From assembly GCA_964387775.1 (NCBI GenBank), contig CAYLZO010000265.1, positions 1 through 6,561 of the forward strand: 6,561 bases of DNA, read 5' to 3'. The translations under genes and the position numbers were made by a program. This document shows positions 5,137 to 6,561 of the stretch, piece by piece; position 1 is the first letter of the stretch, and the number at the start of each line of letters is the position of its first letter. The stretch comes from CAYLZO01 sp964387775. Lineage in GTDB: Bacteria; Chloroflexota; Anaerolineae; JAAYZQ01. The notes under the pieces are model-generated. The model searched no databases and had not been told where the DNA came from. It saw only the letters and a list, made by a program, of their open reading frames with translations.

Positions 5137-5210
5137 CCTTGCCAGGTTGCCACCTTGCCCACCTCTGCCGCCTGGGGACCGCCCTCCGGCAAGCTGGCAA
5201 CCCGGCAACT
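5137..5210. repeat. Inverted pair of triple octamer repeats after the FtsK-like gene
   Basis: On the plus strand three octamers of the form nnTTGCCn are contiguous: CCTTGCCA, GGTTGCCA, CCTTGCCC (5137-5160). After 26 bp, three more lie in the opposite orientation: read on the minus strand from 5210, AGTTGCCG, GGTTGCCA, GCTTGCCG (5210-5187). The inner 15 bp (5145-5159 and 5188-5202) pair with one mismatch. The right arm overlaps the last two bases of the FtsK-like stop codon (5209-5211). It could be a non-U-tract terminator or anti-decay stem for the FtsK mRNA. It could also be a protein-bound array; RHH partition proteins are known to bind contiguous 7-8-bp repeats in both orientations. Confidence 0.6.
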
Positions 5211-6561
5211 ATTGGCCATCGCTGCCCAGCCTGGCCCGTGCTTCCCTTTCGAGATCGATGGTCACCTCCGGGGCGGTGTTGCCCTTGGTGGGCGCGAGCA
5301 GCCAACTGTCGAGCGCCAGCCGGTCGGCCAGGGCTCGCACCTCTCCCCGGCTGACCAGGTCGGCGTGGGCGTCGGCCACGGCGCGCACCGAAAAGCGGCC
5401 GCCGTTCTGCTCCACGGCCCACAGGACCAGCCGGGCGTCGAGTTCGGACAACAGCGCCTCGCCACCGGGCTGTGCCTCGGGAAGCGTCTCGGCCGGACAT
5501 GTCTGCCCGGTGAGAGCGGCCTCGATGTCGGCCACCGTCACCAGCGGCGCCTGCAATTCGGTCAGGGGCTGGCCCGGCAACTGGACGTAGGCCCGGCCTA
5601 CCGCCTCGATGGCCGCTGCGCAGCCATCGCCCAGCAGGAGACGGCTCTGGCTCGGACTTTGGGCTTTGAAATGGATGCGGGTGCTCAATTGGTTGCGGAT
5701 GGCGGTGTCCACTGAGGCCGCCTTCCAGTCCTGGCCGCCCAGGACCAGCCACAGGCCATATTTCCGCGCCCGCAGTGCCAGGGTCCGCGTCGCATTGTGC
5801 ACCGACCGGTCGGAGAGCAGGGCCGTCGCCTCGTCGATGAGGGCGATCACCGGCGGCAAGGGCTCGGCCGTCTTGGCATTGAACGCGGTCAAACTGTCGA
5901 CACCGGGAAAAGCCTGGTACAGCTCTTTGCGGCGGTTCATCTCTTCCACCAGGCAGGCCATGATGGCCAGCGCCGACGCCTCGGTGTCGGCCACCGGCCA
6001 CAACAGCCGGTCGGAGGAAGCAAACGGCGCGAAGGTCGCCCCTTCGAGGTCGATGAGGGCCAACCGGCAGGGCTCCGCCGCCGTCGCGAGCTGGAGGGCC
6101 AGCGCCCGCAGAAAGACGCTCTTGCCCCAGCCGCTGGAGCCGCCCACGGCAATGTGGACCAACTCGGACAGGGCGGCCGCCACCGGGCAGGGAACCCCCG
6201 TTCCGGGAGAAATCGTAATGCCCAAAACCAGGCCGCTCAGTGTGGCCGGGTCGGGCGTCACGTCTCGGAGCATGACCTGGGACGGCCAGTTGATGGCTGG
6301 AGTTGTTCTCTCACCCGAGATGTCCCCACCGGCAATCTGTAGGCGTTGCGTGTAGGTGGATAGGCTTGGGAAGGCGGCAGCCCGCGCCCGTTCCTTCTCC
6401 AGGTCGTGCCGGGCCTGGAGTTGGGCCAGGGTCAGCGGATCGGCCAGCATCCGGTCCACGCCGCCGCTCGGCCCGAGGAGCAACGCGCCCGACTCGGCGT
6501 CCAGGTTGACGACCTGCCAGCCGTGGGGGGTCTGGCGCACGAGGGCGCCCAGGCGGCCATG
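5209..6561 (-). CDS. FtsK/SpoIIIE-family DNA translocase (5' end beyond window)
   Basis: The frame is open from the right edge to TAG at 5209, giving 450 visible residues; the start is outside. A GTG at 6540 lies within this open frame, so the gene need not begin there. Numbering from that GTG: a helical linker (about 35-57), Walker A GGSSGWGKS (133-141), LALIDLEGATF (160-170), Walker B VIALIDEATALL (231-242), and the FtsK-like run RKYGLWLVLGGQDW (259-272) followed by TAIRNQLSTRIHFKAQS (279-295) and SRLLLGDG (299-306). A C-terminal module at about 365-430 looks like a winged helix, in the position of FtsK-gamma. No membrane segment is visible, but the N-terminal region is cut off. Likely role: ATP-driven DNA pumping during transfer or segregation of the element. 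It is probably a TcpA-like coupling or single-protein transfer motor rather than the chromosomal FtsK, given the relaxase neighbour. Confidence 0.85.
   Translation of the reverse strand, partial: HGRLGALVRQTPHGWQVVNLDAESGALLLGPSGGVDRMLADPLTLAQLQARHDLEKERARAAAFPSLSTYTQRLQIAGGDISGERTTPAINWPSQVMLRDVTPDPATLSGLVLGITISPGTGVPCPVAAALSELVHIAVGGSSGWGKSVFLRALALQLATAAEPCRLALIDLEGATFAPFASSDRLLWPVADTEASALAIMACLVEEMNRRKELYQAFPGVDSLTAFNAKTAEPLPPVIALIDEATALLSDRSVHNATRTLALRARKYGLWLVLGGQDWKAASVDTAIRNQLSTRIHFKAQSPSQSRLLLGDGCAAAIEAVGRAYVQLPGQPLTELQAPLVTVADIEAALTGQTCPAETLPEAQPGGEALLSELDARLVLWAVEQNGGRFSVRAVADAHADLVSRGEVRALADRLALDSWLLAPTKGNTAPEVTIDLEREARARLGSDGQ

Noticed and set aside
4665..5208. Minus-strand frames of 80 and 106 codons in the non-coding block (4966-5208 and 4665-4985)
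   Set aside because: The products are low-complexity and arginine/glycine-rich. They cross the 23-bp repeats or the hairpins, and no Shine-Dalgarno supports them.
4988..6001. 337-codon minus-strand frame overlapping the FtsK-like gene
   Set aside because: It is out of frame with the Walker motifs, very rich in Arg/Gly/Pro/Ala, and a shadow of the real gene.

Overview
The window is a GC-rich block from what looks like a plasmid or integrative/mobilisable element. All five complete or partial genes I could support at its core, plus one more at the edge (six in total), lie on the minus strand. In order of transcription (right to left) they are: an FtsK/SpoIIIE-family DNA translocase (start outside the window), a ribbon-helix-helix (RHH) protein with a long helical tail, a compact HUH relaxase-like protein, an HU/IHF-family protein, a 58-residue RHH protein, and a large primase-helicase (3' end outside the window). 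The host cannot be fixed from sequence alone. The gene style and GC-richness would fit an environmental high-GC lineage such as Chloroflexota, but that is a weak guess.

Layout. 1-2639: primase-helicase with a RepB-like archaeo-eukaryotic primase (AEP) domain, a PriCT-like helical domain and a DUF927-like P-loop ATPase. 2640-2843: its 5' leader, carrying on the opposite strand a sigma70-type promoter and a strong intrinsic terminator, which together would make a small countertranscript RNA of about 80 nt. 2844-3315: the HU and small RHH genes, with the HU stop codon touching the ribosome binding site of the RHH gene. 3346-3372: a perfect 27-bp dyad upstream of HU. 3381-4589: a two-gene mobilisation-type operon (RHH accessory protein plus relaxase-like protein). 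4590-5208: about 620 bases without a credible gene but dense in structure: a run of perfect hairpins, an extended -10 promoter facing the mobilisation operon, tandem decamers at the -35 position of that promoter, three motif copies spaced exactly 23 bp apart, and an inverted pair of triple octamer repeats that runs into the end of the FtsK-like gene. 5209-6561: FtsK-like translocase.

Reading it as a system (inference): the primase-helicase would start or prime element replication. The RHH/relaxase pair would process DNA at an origin, most plausibly in the hairpin-rich 4.6-5.2 kb region, and the FtsK-like motor would move DNA. HU and the small RHH protein would shape or regulate DNA. The countertranscript in the primase leader would be a natural copy-number control. 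No integrase, transposase, CRISPR array, tRNA or rRNA is visible here.
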